DNA of 5,881 nt from an uncultured Lachnospiraceae bacterium (GTDB lineage Bacteria; Bacillota; Clostridia; Lachnospirales; Lachnospiraceae): the NCBI GenBank assembly GCA_902782815.1, contig CACZOS010000057.1, positions 1 through 5,881 of the forward strand, read 5' to 3'. The translations under genes were made by a program, and so were the position numbers. Every line of letters starts with the position of its first letter. Positions within the stretch are counted from its first letter, which is position 1. This document shows positions 1 through 5,881 of the stretch, piece by piece. The notes beneath the pieces were generated by a model. That model did not search any database, was not told where the DNA came from, and saw nothing but the letters and a program-made list of their open reading frames with translations.

Positions 1-1
1 G

Positions 2-661
2 ATTTTATCACCATCTATCCTGTCTGCCGATTTTTGTTGTCTTGGCGATGAGGTGAAGAAAGTACTGGATGCAGGAGCCCAGTGGGTTCACATTGATGTG
101 ATGGACGGAATGTTTGTCCCCCAGATTTCTTTCGGTAATCCCGTGATCAAGGCTCTGCGTCCCATCACGGACGCGGTCTTTGACGTTCATCTCATGATCG
201 AGGAGCCCGGGCGGTATATTGAAAACTTCGCCGGGGACGGAGCGGATATCATCACCGTCCATGCGGAAGCCTGCAGGCATCTGGACAGGGTTGTCCAGCA
301 GATCAAAGCCTGCGGGAAAAAGCCTGCGGTGGCCATTAACCCGGCCACATCCCTGTCGGTTCTGGACTATGTACTGGATGATCTTTACATGGTGCTGATC
401 ATGACGGTGAATCCCGGTTTCGGCGGACAGTCCTACATTCCCTACTGTTCGGAAAAGGTCCGCCGGCTCAAAGCCATCATCCGGGAGAGAGGACTGTCCA
501 CTCTGATCCAGGTGGATGGGGGCATCAATCTTTCCACCATCGATGAGGCCAGGGATGCCGGGGTGGATGTTTTTGTGGCCGGATCGGCAGTGTTCGGCGG
601 AGACATCGGAGAAAATGTAAAAAAACTGTTGAGCAGGATTTCCGGGGAAGCCGGGGAATGA
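2..661 (+). CDS. rpe: Ribulose-phosphate 3-epimerase, 5' end cut by window
   Basis: Interconverts D-ribulose 5-phosphate and D-xylulose 5-phosphate in the cytoplasmic pentose phosphate pathway. The reading frame is open from base 2 and gives 219 residues. Family members are about 215-225 long, so only about 3-6 N-terminal residues and the start codon lie upstream. The GTG at 53 is in frame but is not the start, because conserved sequence (ILSPSILSADF) precedes it. Family signatures, numbered from the first visible residue: SPSILSADF at 3-11, HIDVMDG at 30-36, VHLMIE at 62-67, TVNPGFGGQ at 135-143 and QVDGGI at 170-175. The expected metal-binding and catalytic residues H30, D32, H63 and D172 are all present, so the TIM-barrel enzyme looks intact. 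The stop is TGA at 659-661. The next gene begins 40 bases later with no terminator between them, which suggests cotranscription. Identification is secure; only the true start is unseen. Confidence 0.96.
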   Translation: MLSPSILSADFCCLGDEVKKVLDAGAQWVHIDVMDGMFVPQISFGNPVIKALRPITDAVFDVHLMIEEPGRYIENFAGDGADIITVHAEACRHLDRVVQQIKACGKKPAVAINPATSLSVLDYVLDDLYMVLIMTVNPGFGGQSYIPYCSEKVRRLKAIIRERGLSTLIQVDGGINLSTIDEARDAGVDVFVAGSAVFGGDIGENVKKLLSRISGEAGE

Positions 662-686
662 CTTTATCAGCAGAAAAATCAGAGAT

Positions 687-692
687 AAGGAG
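687..692 (+). promoter_or_regulatory. Ribosome binding site of the Mrp-family gene
   Basis: AAGGAG lies 9 bases before the ATG at 702. It is a near-consensus Shine-Dalgarno site and fixes that ATG as the start, which keeps the N-terminal cysteine cluster in the protein. Confidence 0.85.
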
Positions 693-701
693 AAAAGAAC
701 A

Positions 702-1532
702 ATGAGTGATTGTACACATGACTGCAGCAGCTGTGGAGAAGATTGTCCTTCCAGGACAGGGGAACCGATGGATTTCACGGAAAAACTGAGTCCCGGAAGT
801 TCAGTGAAAAAGGTAATCGGTATCGTTTCCGGAAAGGGTGGTGTGGGTAAATCCATGGTCACCTCCCTTCTGGCCTGCGCCACCATGAGAGAAGGGTATA
901 AGACTGCCATTCTGGACGGAGATATTACCGGACCGTCCATTCCCAAGGCATTCGGAGCAAAGATCAATCTCGTGGGGAACGCGGACGGACTGATCCTGCC
1001 CCATACCACTGCCTGCGGAATAGATATCGTTTCGGTCAACCTGATGCTGTCAAACGAGACGGACCCGGTAATCTGGAGAGGACCTGTCCTGGGTGGTGTG
1101 ATCAAACAGTTCTGGGGTGAGACCCTCTGGCGGGGTATCGACTACATGTTTATCGATATGCCCCCGGGAACAGGGGATGTCCCCCTCACCATCTTCCAGT
1201 CCATCCCTCTGGACGGGATCGTCATCGTTGCTTCCCCCCAGGAGCTGGTGGGAATGATCGTGGAGAAAGCGGCAAATATGGCCAGGATGATGAATATCCC
1301 TATCCTGGGCATAGTGGAGAATATGAGTTATGTAAAATGTCCCCACTGCGGGGAGGAGATCCGCATTTTCGGTGAGAGCCATATCCAGGAGATCGCCATG
1401 CAGTACCATATTCCTGTTCTGGCCAGGATTCCCATGGATCCTGATCTGGCCAGGGCATGCGACGAGGGAAGGATAGAATTTGTGGAGAATGACTATATGA
1501 AGGATGCCATGCAAGTCATCATGCATTGCTGA
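702..1532 (+). CDS. mrp: Mrp/NBP35 (ApbC) family P-loop ATPase, probable Fe-S carrier
   Basis: A 276-residue cytoplasmic ATPase of the Mrp/ApbC/NBP35 group, part of the SIMIBI (MinD-like) class. Family members bind and transfer Fe-S clusters to target apoproteins. Visible features: four cysteines near the N-terminus (C4, C8, C11, C15), a deviant Walker A with the signature lysine (GKGGVGKS, 44-51), DGDITGPS at 72-79, a switch II segment IDMPPGTGD at 151-159, and a CxxC pair (C213, C216) in SYVKCPHCGEE. In the family, that CxxC bridges the shared cluster of the dimer. There is no N-terminal MIP18/DUF59 domain, unlike E. coli Mrp; the protein starts with the cysteine cluster followed by a short linker. 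This short form is, as I recall, common in Clostridia and archaea. It sits between rpe and ftsH with gaps of about 40 bases. The family is certain; the client proteins are unknown and not shown by the sequence. Confidence 0.93.
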   Translation: MSDCTHDCSSCGEDCPSRTGEPMDFTEKLSPGSSVKKVIGIVSGKGGVGKSMVTSLLACATMREGYKTAILDGDITGPSIPKAFGAKINLVGNADGLILPHTTACGIDIVSVNLMLSNETDPVIWRGPVLGGVIKQFWGETLWRGIDYMFIDMPPGTGDVPLTIFQSIPLDGIVIVASPQELVGMIVEKAANMARMMNIPILGIVENMSYVKCPHCGEEIRIFGESHIQEIAMQYHIPVLARIPMDPDLARACDEGRIEFVENDYMKDAMQVIMHC

Positions 1533-1561
1533 TCCTCCAGCTCTGATCAGGCAGAATAAAC

Positions 1562-1566
1562 GGAGG
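1562..1566 (+). promoter_or_regulatory. Ribosome binding site of ftsH
   Basis: GGAGG sits 5 bases before the ATG at 1572 and supports that start. The resulting protein has the short charged N-terminus before the first membrane segment that is usual for FtsH. Confidence 0.85.
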
Positions 1567-1571
1567 TATAT

Positions 1572-3551
1572 ATGGATAACGACAACAAAAAAACGGATCC
1601 CAACAGAAGAAAGAATATCCGGACCGCGCTGGTCATGGTCCTGATCTGTCTGGGGATCACCTTCCTGTTCACCCACCTCCTGAACCGTTTTAAAAACGGT
1701 GACCAGGAGGAGATAAGCTACAGTGAATTTCTCACCATGCTGGAGAAGGACGAGATCAAGGAAGTCACCATCGTGGATTCCAAGATCATGATCGAGCCGA
1801 AGAAGCAGACAAATCCGGTATTGAAAAAAACTTATTACACGATTCCCATTACGGATTATAAGCTGGTGGATCGTCTCGAGGAAGCGGATATCAAGTTTTC
1901 CAAGAAGGATACCAGTTCAAGCTCTGCCCTGCTCTCCATCCTTCTCTCCTATGTGCTGCCCTTTGTGCTGATCTACGGGGCCATGTTCTTCATCATGCGC
2001 AACCTGGGCCGGGGAGGCGGTATGCTGGGAAGTGTGGGAAAAAGCAACGCCAAGGTCTATGTGGAGAAGAAGACCGGTGTCACCTTTGCCGATGTGGCCG
2101 GACAGGATGAGGCCAAGGAAAGCCTTACGGAGATGGTGGATTTCCTCCATAATCCCGGAAAATATCTGAAGATCGGTGCCAAGCTCCCCAAAGGTGCACT
2201 TCTGGTAGGCCCTCCCGGAACGGGAAAGACCCTGCTGGCAAAGGCGGTGGCGGGTGAAGCCAACGTCCCGTTCTTCTCCCTGTCGGGCTCTGATTTTGTG
2301 GAGATGTTCGTCGGCGTCGGCGCTTCCAGAGTACGGGACCTTTTCAAGCAGGCACAGGGTATGGCACCCTGTATCATCTTTATCGATGAGGTGGATGCCA
2401 TCGGTAAGAGCCGGGACAGCAGATTCGGCGGTAATGATGAGCGTGAACAGACATTGAACGCCCTTTTGGCGGAGATGGATGGTTTTGATTCTTCCAAAGG
2501 ACTGATCATCCTGGCGGCCACCAACCGGCCGGAAGTGCTGGATAAGGCCCTTCTTCGTCCGGGAAGATTTGACCGCAGGGTCATCGTGGAGCGGCCTGAC
2601 CTGAAGGGAAGGGTAGATACCCTTAAGGTTCATTCCAGGGATGTTAAGATGGACGAGACAGTGGATCTTGATGCTGTGGCTCTGGCCACATCCGGAGCTG
2701 TGGGTTCCGATCTGGCAAATATGATCAACGAAGCAGCTCTGGCAGCAGTAAAGGACGGACGGTCCGCCGTGAGCCAGAAGGACCTTATGGAAGCCGTTGA
2801 GGTTGTTTTTGCGGGCAAAGAGAAGAAGGACCGTATCCTCAATGAGAAAGAGAAACGGATCGTCGCTTACCATGAAGTCGGACATGCCATCTGTATCGCC
2901 ACCTGCAAGAATACCGAGCCGGTGCAGAAGATTACCATCGTCCCCAGAACCATGGGTGCCCTGGGATTTACCATGAGTGTTCCGGAGGAAGAGAAGTATC
3001 TTATGAGCAAAGAAGAGATGCTGGACGAACTGGTGGGCCTGTTCGGAGGAAGGGCAGCGGAGGAAGTGGTATTCCAATCCGTGACTACAGGCGCTTCCAA
3101 TGACATTGAAAGGGCCACATCCATCGCCAGATCCATGATCACCATGTACGGAATGTCCGACCGCTTCGGACTGGTCACCCTGGAATCTATCCAGGACCGC
3201 TATCTGGACGGCCGGTCGGTGATGAACTGTTCTGAGGCAACCGGAGCCCAGATTGATGAGGAAGTACAGAGGATCCTGAGGGAATCCTACGAGAAGGCAC
3301 TGAAGATCATCCGGGATCATCGTGAGGTGATGGATGAGATCGCCGCCTTCCTGATCGAGAAGGAGAATATCACCGGTAAGGAGTTTATGGATATCTTCCG
3401 CAAACACAAGGAAGGTGCCGGCGAAGAATCTCAGGAGTTCCCGGAAACCGGGGCAGATCCTGCAGAGGTGAAGGCAGGTCCGGAAAACGCAGAAGAGGAA
3501 TCCGGTTCCCGGCCGGAAGAGGTGAATACGGACAGTCCGGAAATAGACTAG
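1572..3551 (+). CDS. ftsH: ATP-dependent zinc metalloprotease FtsH
   Basis: A 659-residue membrane-anchored AAA+ protease that, as a hexamer, extracts and degrades misfolded membrane proteins and selected regulators. A short basic cytoplasmic N-terminus leads into TM1 (about 17-37). An extracytoplasmic domain of about 80 residues follows, then TM2 (about 119-142) and the AAA module. The module shows Walker A GPPGTGKT (213-220), pore loop FVGVGA (246-251), Walker B IIFIDE (268-273) and the second region of homology with arginine fingers R329 and R332 in LLRPGRFDRR. The peptidase domain has the zinc motif HEVGH (434-438; ligands H434 and H438, catalytic E435) and the likely third ligand D511 in GASNDIERAT. 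Most FtsH proteins read HEAGH, so V436 is a conservative departure. The C-terminal tail (615-659) is acidic, 15 Asp/Glu against 2 basic residues, and is probably disordered. It follows the Mrp gene by 39 bases and ends in a strong terminator. All catalytic residues are present, so the protease is predicted active. Confidence 0.97.
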   Translation: MDNDNKKTDPNRRKNIRTALVMVLICLGITFLFTHLLNRFKNGDQEEISYSEFLTMLEKDEIKEVTIVDSKIMIEPKKQTNPVLKKTYYTIPITDYKLVDRLEEADIKFSKKDTSSSSALLSILLSYVLPFVLIYGAMFFIMRNLGRGGGMLGSVGKSNAKVYVEKKTGVTFADVAGQDEAKESLTEMVDFLHNPGKYLKIGAKLPKGALLVGPPGTGKTLLAKAVAGEANVPFFSLSGSDFVEMFVGVGASRVRDLFKQAQGMAPCIIFIDEVDAIGKSRDSRFGGNDEREQTLNALLAEMDGFDSSKGLIILAATNRPEVLDKALLRPGRFDRRVIVERPDLKGRVDTLKVHSRDVKMDETVDLDAVALATSGAVGSDLANMINEAALAAVKDGRSAVSQKDLMEAVEVVFAGKEKKDRILNEKEKRIVAYHEVGHAICIATCKNTEPVQKITIVPRTMGALGFTMSVPEEEKYLMSKEEMLDELVGLFGGRAAEEVVFQSVTTGASNDIERATSIARSMITMYGMSDRFGLVTLESIQDRYLDGRSVMNCSEATGAQIDEEVQRILRESYEKALKIIRDHREVMDEIAAFLIEKENITGKEFMDIFRKHKEGAGEESQEFPETGADPAEVKAGPENAEEESGSRPEEVNTDSPEID

Positions 3552-3554
3552 GAT

Positions 3555-3602
3555 AAAAAACCGTTGCACATAAGGGATGCTTCCCCTGTGCAATGGTTTT
3601 TT
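3555..3602 (+). terminator. Intrinsic terminator after ftsH
   Basis: A 16-bp stem pairs 3555-3570 with 3587-3602, with a single G-U wobble (3563/3594) and no mismatch. The 16-base loop can form a further 4-bp hairpin (GGGA 3574-3577 with TCCC 3582-3585). The stem ends in six T residues (3597-3602) that pair with six A residues on the 5' side, so it could also stop transcription from the opposite strand. It starts 4 bases after the ftsH stop codon and most likely ends the rpe-mrp-ftsH transcript. Confidence 0.9.
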
Positions 3603-3612
3603 CCGATAGAGG

Positions 3613-3651
3613 CGAAAAATACCCGGCGCAGCCCTTCAGGCGCGTTTTTCG
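3613..3651 (+). other. Second imperfect hairpin in the ftsH-uvrC gap
   Basis: CGAAAAA (3613-3619) pairs with TTTTTCG (3645-3651), and inside it GCGC (3626-3629) pairs with GCGC (3640-3643) around a 10-base loop. The GC stem runs directly into five T residues (3645-3649), so it resembles a weak tandem terminator. An alternative fold pairs ACCCG (3621-3625) with CGGGT (3650-3654). It lies 31 bases before the uvrC start. Whether it is a back-up terminator, a leader structure or chance cannot be decided from one sequence. Confidence 0.45.
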
Positions 3652-3669
3652 GGTCAGGATGAAAGAAAC

Positions 3670-3676
3670 GGGGGAG
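3670..3676 (+). promoter_or_regulatory. Ribosome binding site of uvrC
   Basis: GGGGGAG ends 5 bases before the ATG at 3682. It supports this start, which places the GIY-YIG domain at the usual distance from the N-terminus. I found no clear -10/-35 pair in the space between the terminator and this site. Confidence 0.75.
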
Positions 3677-3681
3677 ACCGA

Positions 3682-5577
3682 ATGTTTAACCTGGAAGAAG
3701 AACTGAAGAAGCTTCCCGCCAAACCGGGAGTTTACCTGATGCACAATGCACAGGATGAGATCATTTACGTGGGCAAGGCCCGGGTGCTGAAAAACCGTGT
3801 ACGTCAGTATTTTCAGGCGGGATATAAACGAAGCGTGAAGATTGAACACATGGTCTCACACATTGAATATTTTGAATATATTATAACTGATTCCGAGGTG
3901 GAGGCTCTGGTCCTGGAGTGCAACCTGATCAAGGAACACCGGCCCCGCTACAATACCATGCTGAAGGACGACAAGGGGTATCCTTATATCCGTGTCACCC
4001 TCCGGGAGGATTATCCCCGGGTATTGTTCTGCAGACGGATGAAGCGGGACCAGTCAAAATATTTCGGCCCCTACACCAGCGCGGGAGCGGTCAAGGAGAC
4101 CCTGGAACTGATCCGGAGGGTTTACCGGATCCGCAACTGCCATCGGTCTCTTCCCAGGGACATCGGGAAGGAGAGACCCTGCCTTTATTATGAGATCCAT
4201 CAGTGTGACGCTCCCTGTCAGGGATATATCTCCAGGGAGGACTATCGGAAAAACGTGGACCGGATGATGGATTTTCTCCGGGGAAATGACCGTGACATCC
4301 TGGAAGATCTGGAGAGAAAGATGGCGGAGGCCTCCCGGGAGCTGGATTTTGAGCAGGCCGCTCTTTACCGGGATCTGATCCGTAGTGTCCGCCGAATCGG
4401 TGAAAAACAGAAGATCAATGAGATGAAAGGGGACGACCGGGACCTCATAGCCCTGAGCGGGGACGACCGGGAAGCAGTGGTTTCCATCTTCTTCATCCGC
4501 GGCGGCAAGCTGCTGGGAAGGGATCATTTTCATATGTCGGGAACAGAACAGACCGGTGACGCGGAGATCCTGACGGACTTTATGAAACAGTTTTATCTGG
4601 GCACCCCTTTCATCCCCAGAGAGATTCTCACGGAGACGGAGATCCTGGACAGAGAGGTCCTGGAAAAATGGCTTTCGGACAAACGGGGGTCAAAAGTATC
4701 CATCTCCGTTCCCAAACGGGGGAGCAAAGCCAGGCTGATGAAGCTGGCCAAGCAGAATGCGGAGGAAGTGCTGATCAAGGATAAGGAGAAACTGAAGCGT
4801 GAGGAAGCGCGTACGGTAGGCGCCATGCATGAACTGGAGCAGCTTCTGGGCATACCGGATCTTATCCGGATGGAGGCTTTCGATATCTCCAATACCAGCG
4901 GATTCCAAAATGTGGCATCCATGGTGGTATTTGAAAGGGGAAAGGCCAAAAAGAGCGATTACCGGAAATTCCGGATCCGGTCTGTACAGGGACCGGATGA
5001 CTACGCCTGCATGGAAGAGGTCTTAAGCCGCAGGTTTGCCCGGGGGCTCAGGGAAAAAGAGGAATCCGGAGACAGGAAGGCAAAAGGATCCGGGGAAGGA
5101 TTTCAGCGTTTCCCGGATATACTGATGATGGACGGCGGGAAAGGCCAGGTAAATGTTGCTCTTAAGGTTCTGGAGGAAATGGGGATCGATATTCCGGTCT
5201 GTGGGATGGTAAAGGATGATTCCCACAGGACCAGAGGACTATATTACCGGAACAGGATCGTGGAATTTCCCAAAAACTCCGAAGCTTTTCTCATGATCAC
5301 CAGGCTGCAGGATGAGGCTCACCGTTTTGCCGTGGAATACCATAAAAATCTACGCAGCAAAGGGCAGACCCGTTCGGTGCTTGACGAGATAAAGGGTGTC
5401 GGTCCCGTGAGGAGGAAAGCGCTCCTCCGGCATTATCAGGATATCGGCAGGATCCGGGAGGCTTCGGTGGAGGAACTGATGCAGATCGACGGGATCACGG
5501 AAAGGGTGGCCCGGGAAATCTTTTCCTGTTTTCATGAGGACCAGACTGTTAATCCGGAGCCGGATGTGATATCATAA
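3682..5577 (+). CDS. uvrC: UvrABC excinuclease subunit C
   Basis: The 631-residue nuclease subunit of nucleotide excision repair. UvrB recruits it to the lesion, where it cuts the damaged strand on the 3' and then the 5' side. The N-terminal GIY-YIG nuclease (about 13-92) has GVY at 16-18, YVGKA at 29-33 and catalytic-type residues Y29, R39 and E79, which makes the 3' cut. Four cysteines (C153, C167, C175, C179) match the [4Fe-4S] ligands known in E. coli UvrC. A UVR helical hairpin (about 206-241), with the conserved stretch LDFEQAALYRD, would contact UvrB. The RNase H-like domain that makes the 5' cut has D401 (FDISN), D439/D440, D484 (MMDGGKGQ) and H547 (DEAHRF). Tandem helix-hairpin-helix motifs fill about 566-617. 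A charged linker at about 454-475 interrupts the RNase H-like domain. Length is near the family norm of 590-630. No key residue is missing. It is followed by hprK, an arrangement I recall as common in Clostridia. Confidence 0.98.
   Translation: MFNLEEELKKLPAKPGVYLMHNAQDEIIYVGKARVLKNRVRQYFQAGYKRSVKIEHMVSHIEYFEYIITDSEVEALVLECNLIKEHRPRYNTMLKDDKGYPYIRVTLREDYPRVLFCRRMKRDQSKYFGPYTSAGAVKETLELIRRVYRIRNCHRSLPRDIGKERPCLYYEIHQCDAPCQGYISREDYRKNVDRMMDFLRGNDRDILEDLERKMAEASRELDFEQAALYRDLIRSVRRIGEKQKINEMKGDDRDLIALSGDDREAVVSIFFIRGGKLLGRDHFHMSGTEQTGDAEILTDFMKQFYLGTPFIPREILTETEILDREVLEKWLSDKRGSKVSISVPKRGSKARLMKLAKQNAEEVLIKDKEKLKREEARTVGAMHELEQLLGIPDLIRMEAFDISNTSGFQNVASMVVFERGKAKKSDYRKFRIRSVQGPDDYACMEEVLSRRFARGLREKEESGDRKAKGSGEGFQRFPDILMMDGGKGQVNVALKVLEEMGIDIPVCGMVKDDSHRTRGLYYRNRIVEFPKNSEAFLMITRLQDEAHRFAVEYHKNLRSKGQTRSVLDEIKGVGPVRRKALLRHYQDIGRIREASVEELMQIDGITERVAREIFSCFHEDQTVNPEPDVIS
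4429..4472 (+). repeat. Direct repeat of 14 bases inside uvrC
   Basis: GGGGACGACCGGGA occurs at 4429-4442 and again at 4459-4472, an exact 30-base (10-codon) period. It encodes GDDR twice, at UvrC residues 250-253 and 260-263, just after the UVR domain. The reading frame is kept. It may be a small in-frame duplication or convergent coding sequence. Confidence 0.7.
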
Positions 5578-5652
5578 GAAAACGAATCTGAAACAGGAGG
5601 ACAGTCCGGACCTTTATTCGGATTAACCCTTCCGGGAAGAGAGGATAAAATA
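5578..5652 (+). other. uvrC-hprK spacer with an orphan Shine-Dalgarno sequence
   Basis: The 75-base gap has no hairpin followed by a T-run, so transcription from uvrC may continue into hprK. It contains a consensus AGGAGG at 5595-5600 with no ATG, GTG or TTG at a usable distance behind it. No gene could be supported in the gap. Confidence 0.5.
5639..5644 (+). promoter_or_regulatory. Likely ribosome binding site of hprK
   Basis: GAGAGG ends 8 bases before the ATG at 5653. It is weaker than the orphan AGGAGG upstream but correctly spaced. It supports 5653 over the in-frame ATGs at 5680 and 5689, which would remove conserved N-terminal residues. Confidence 0.6.
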
Positions 5653-5881
5653 ATGTATAAAGTAAAACTAACAGATCTCATGGAACGGATGGAGCTGAAG
5701 AACCTGCTTCCGGATATCGATGTAAATGAGATCGAGATCACGGAGGCAGCGGTAAACCGTCTTGCCCTCCAGCTTACCGGTTTTTTTGATTTCTTTCAGG
5801 CTGAGCGCATCCAGATCATCGGAAACGCGGAATACGCTTTTATCAAAACGATTCCGGACGAAAAAATGATCCCTATCTACC
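5653..5881 (+). CDS. hprK: HPr kinase/phosphorylase, 3' end cut by window
   Basis: HprK phosphorylates, and dephosphorylates by phosphorolysis, Ser46 of the phosphocarrier HPr. In Firmicutes, P-Ser-HPr acts with CcpA in carbon catabolite repression. The frame is open from ATG 5653 to the window edge, giving 76 codons, which cover only part of the N-terminal domain. Recognition rests on the opening MYKVKLTDLME, then LLPDIDVNEIEIT (18-30), the segment VNRLALQLTGFF (34-45) and RIQIIGNAEYAF (52-63). These match the HprK N-terminal pattern in order and spacing. The family usually has VNRPALQL, so L37 replaces a common proline. The catalytic C-terminal domain with its P-loop and the HprK signature lies outside the window, so activity cannot be judged. 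Position right after uvrC supports the call. The identification is from remembered family sequence, not a search. Confidence 0.92.
   Translation, partial: MYKVKLTDLMERMELKNLLPDIDVNEIEITEAAVNRLALQLTGFFDFFQAERIQIIGNAEYAFIKTIPDEKMIPIY

Noticed and set aside
53..661. GTG at 53 as the start of rpe
   Set aside because: The same frame upstream to base 2 encodes the conserved SPSILSADF segment, which holds a substrate-binding serine, so the real start is outside the window.
8..1105. A 365-codon minus-strand open frame opposite rpe and mrp
   Set aside because: Same cause: it is a shadow of two conserved genes, with no recognisable domain, and it spans the gap between them.
1529..1550. Small hairpin after mrp (CTGATC with GATCAG, 10-base loop)
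   Set aside because: Only six base pairs, with no T-run behind it, and ftsH starts 22 bases later. It is not a convincing terminator.
1917..3593. A 558-codon open frame on the minus strand opposite ftsH
   Set aside because: It lies antisense to a clearly conserved protease gene and gives a His/Gly/Leu/Ser-rich translation with no family motif. It runs through the terminator. G/C-rich third positions and rare TTA, CTA and TCA codons on the + strand explain long antisense frames.
3863..3887. AT-rich patch in uvrC with TTGAAT and TATAAC, possible internal promoter
   Set aside because: The spacing is 13 bases, too short for a sigma-70 type promoter. The codons encode the conserved IEYFEYIITD segment, which explains the composition.
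5623..5651. TTAACC, 17 bases, then TAAAAT: a promoter-like pair just before hprK
   Set aside because: The implied transcription start falls at about 5658, inside the coding region after the ATG at 5653. It would remove the ribosome binding site and conserved N-terminus, so it is probably chance.
1..5881. CRISPR array, insertion sequence, tRNA, riboswitch or toxin-antitoxin pair
   Set aside because: No regularly spaced repeats, transposase motifs, terminal inverted repeats or tRNA-like cloverleaf were seen. Gaps between genes are 39-130 bases and hold no additional gene.

Overview
The window reads as a compact stretch of chromosome from a low-to-mid GC Gram-positive bacterium, most likely a clostridial Firmicute of the Lachnospiraceae type. 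The grounds are the family signatures (a short Mrp/NBP35 ATPase with an N-terminal cysteine cluster and no MIP18 domain, a Clostridia-style FtsH, UvrC directly followed by HPr kinase), purine-rich Shine-Dalgarno sites before the genes where they can be seen, and codon third positions rich in G/C. Taxonomy is inferred from protein character, not from a search.

All genes lie on the + strand and cover nearly the whole window. Positions 2-661 hold the 3' part of rpe (ribulose-phosphate 3-epimerase), missing only a few N-terminal codons. Positions 702-1532 encode an Mrp/NBP35-type P-loop ATPase, a probable Fe-S cluster carrier. Positions 1572-3551 encode the membrane AAA+ zinc protease FtsH. These three genes are separated by about 40 bases each, with no terminator between them, so they probably share a transcript. 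A strong intrinsic terminator (3555-3602) follows ftsH. The 130-base gap that contains it also has a second, weaker hairpin (3613-3651), and then uvrC (3682-5577) begins. A 75-base spacer without a convincing terminator leads to the start of hprK (5653 to the window edge), so uvrC and hprK may be cotranscribed.

The genes are housekeeping functions: pentose phosphate metabolism, Fe-S cluster handling, membrane protein quality control, nucleotide excision repair and carbon catabolite control. UvrC carries the four cysteines expected for a [4Fe-4S] cluster and Mrp is a putative Fe-S carrier, but co-location is the only link visible here. I see no mobile element, CRISPR array, RNA gene, phage gene or defence system. 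I did not find an undescribed system in this window. The points worth a second look are small: a HEVGH variant of the FtsH zinc motif, the Mrp cysteine arrangement, the double hairpin before uvrC, a short internal repeat in uvrC, a perfect palindrome inside ftsH, and an orphan Shine-Dalgarno sequence before hprK.
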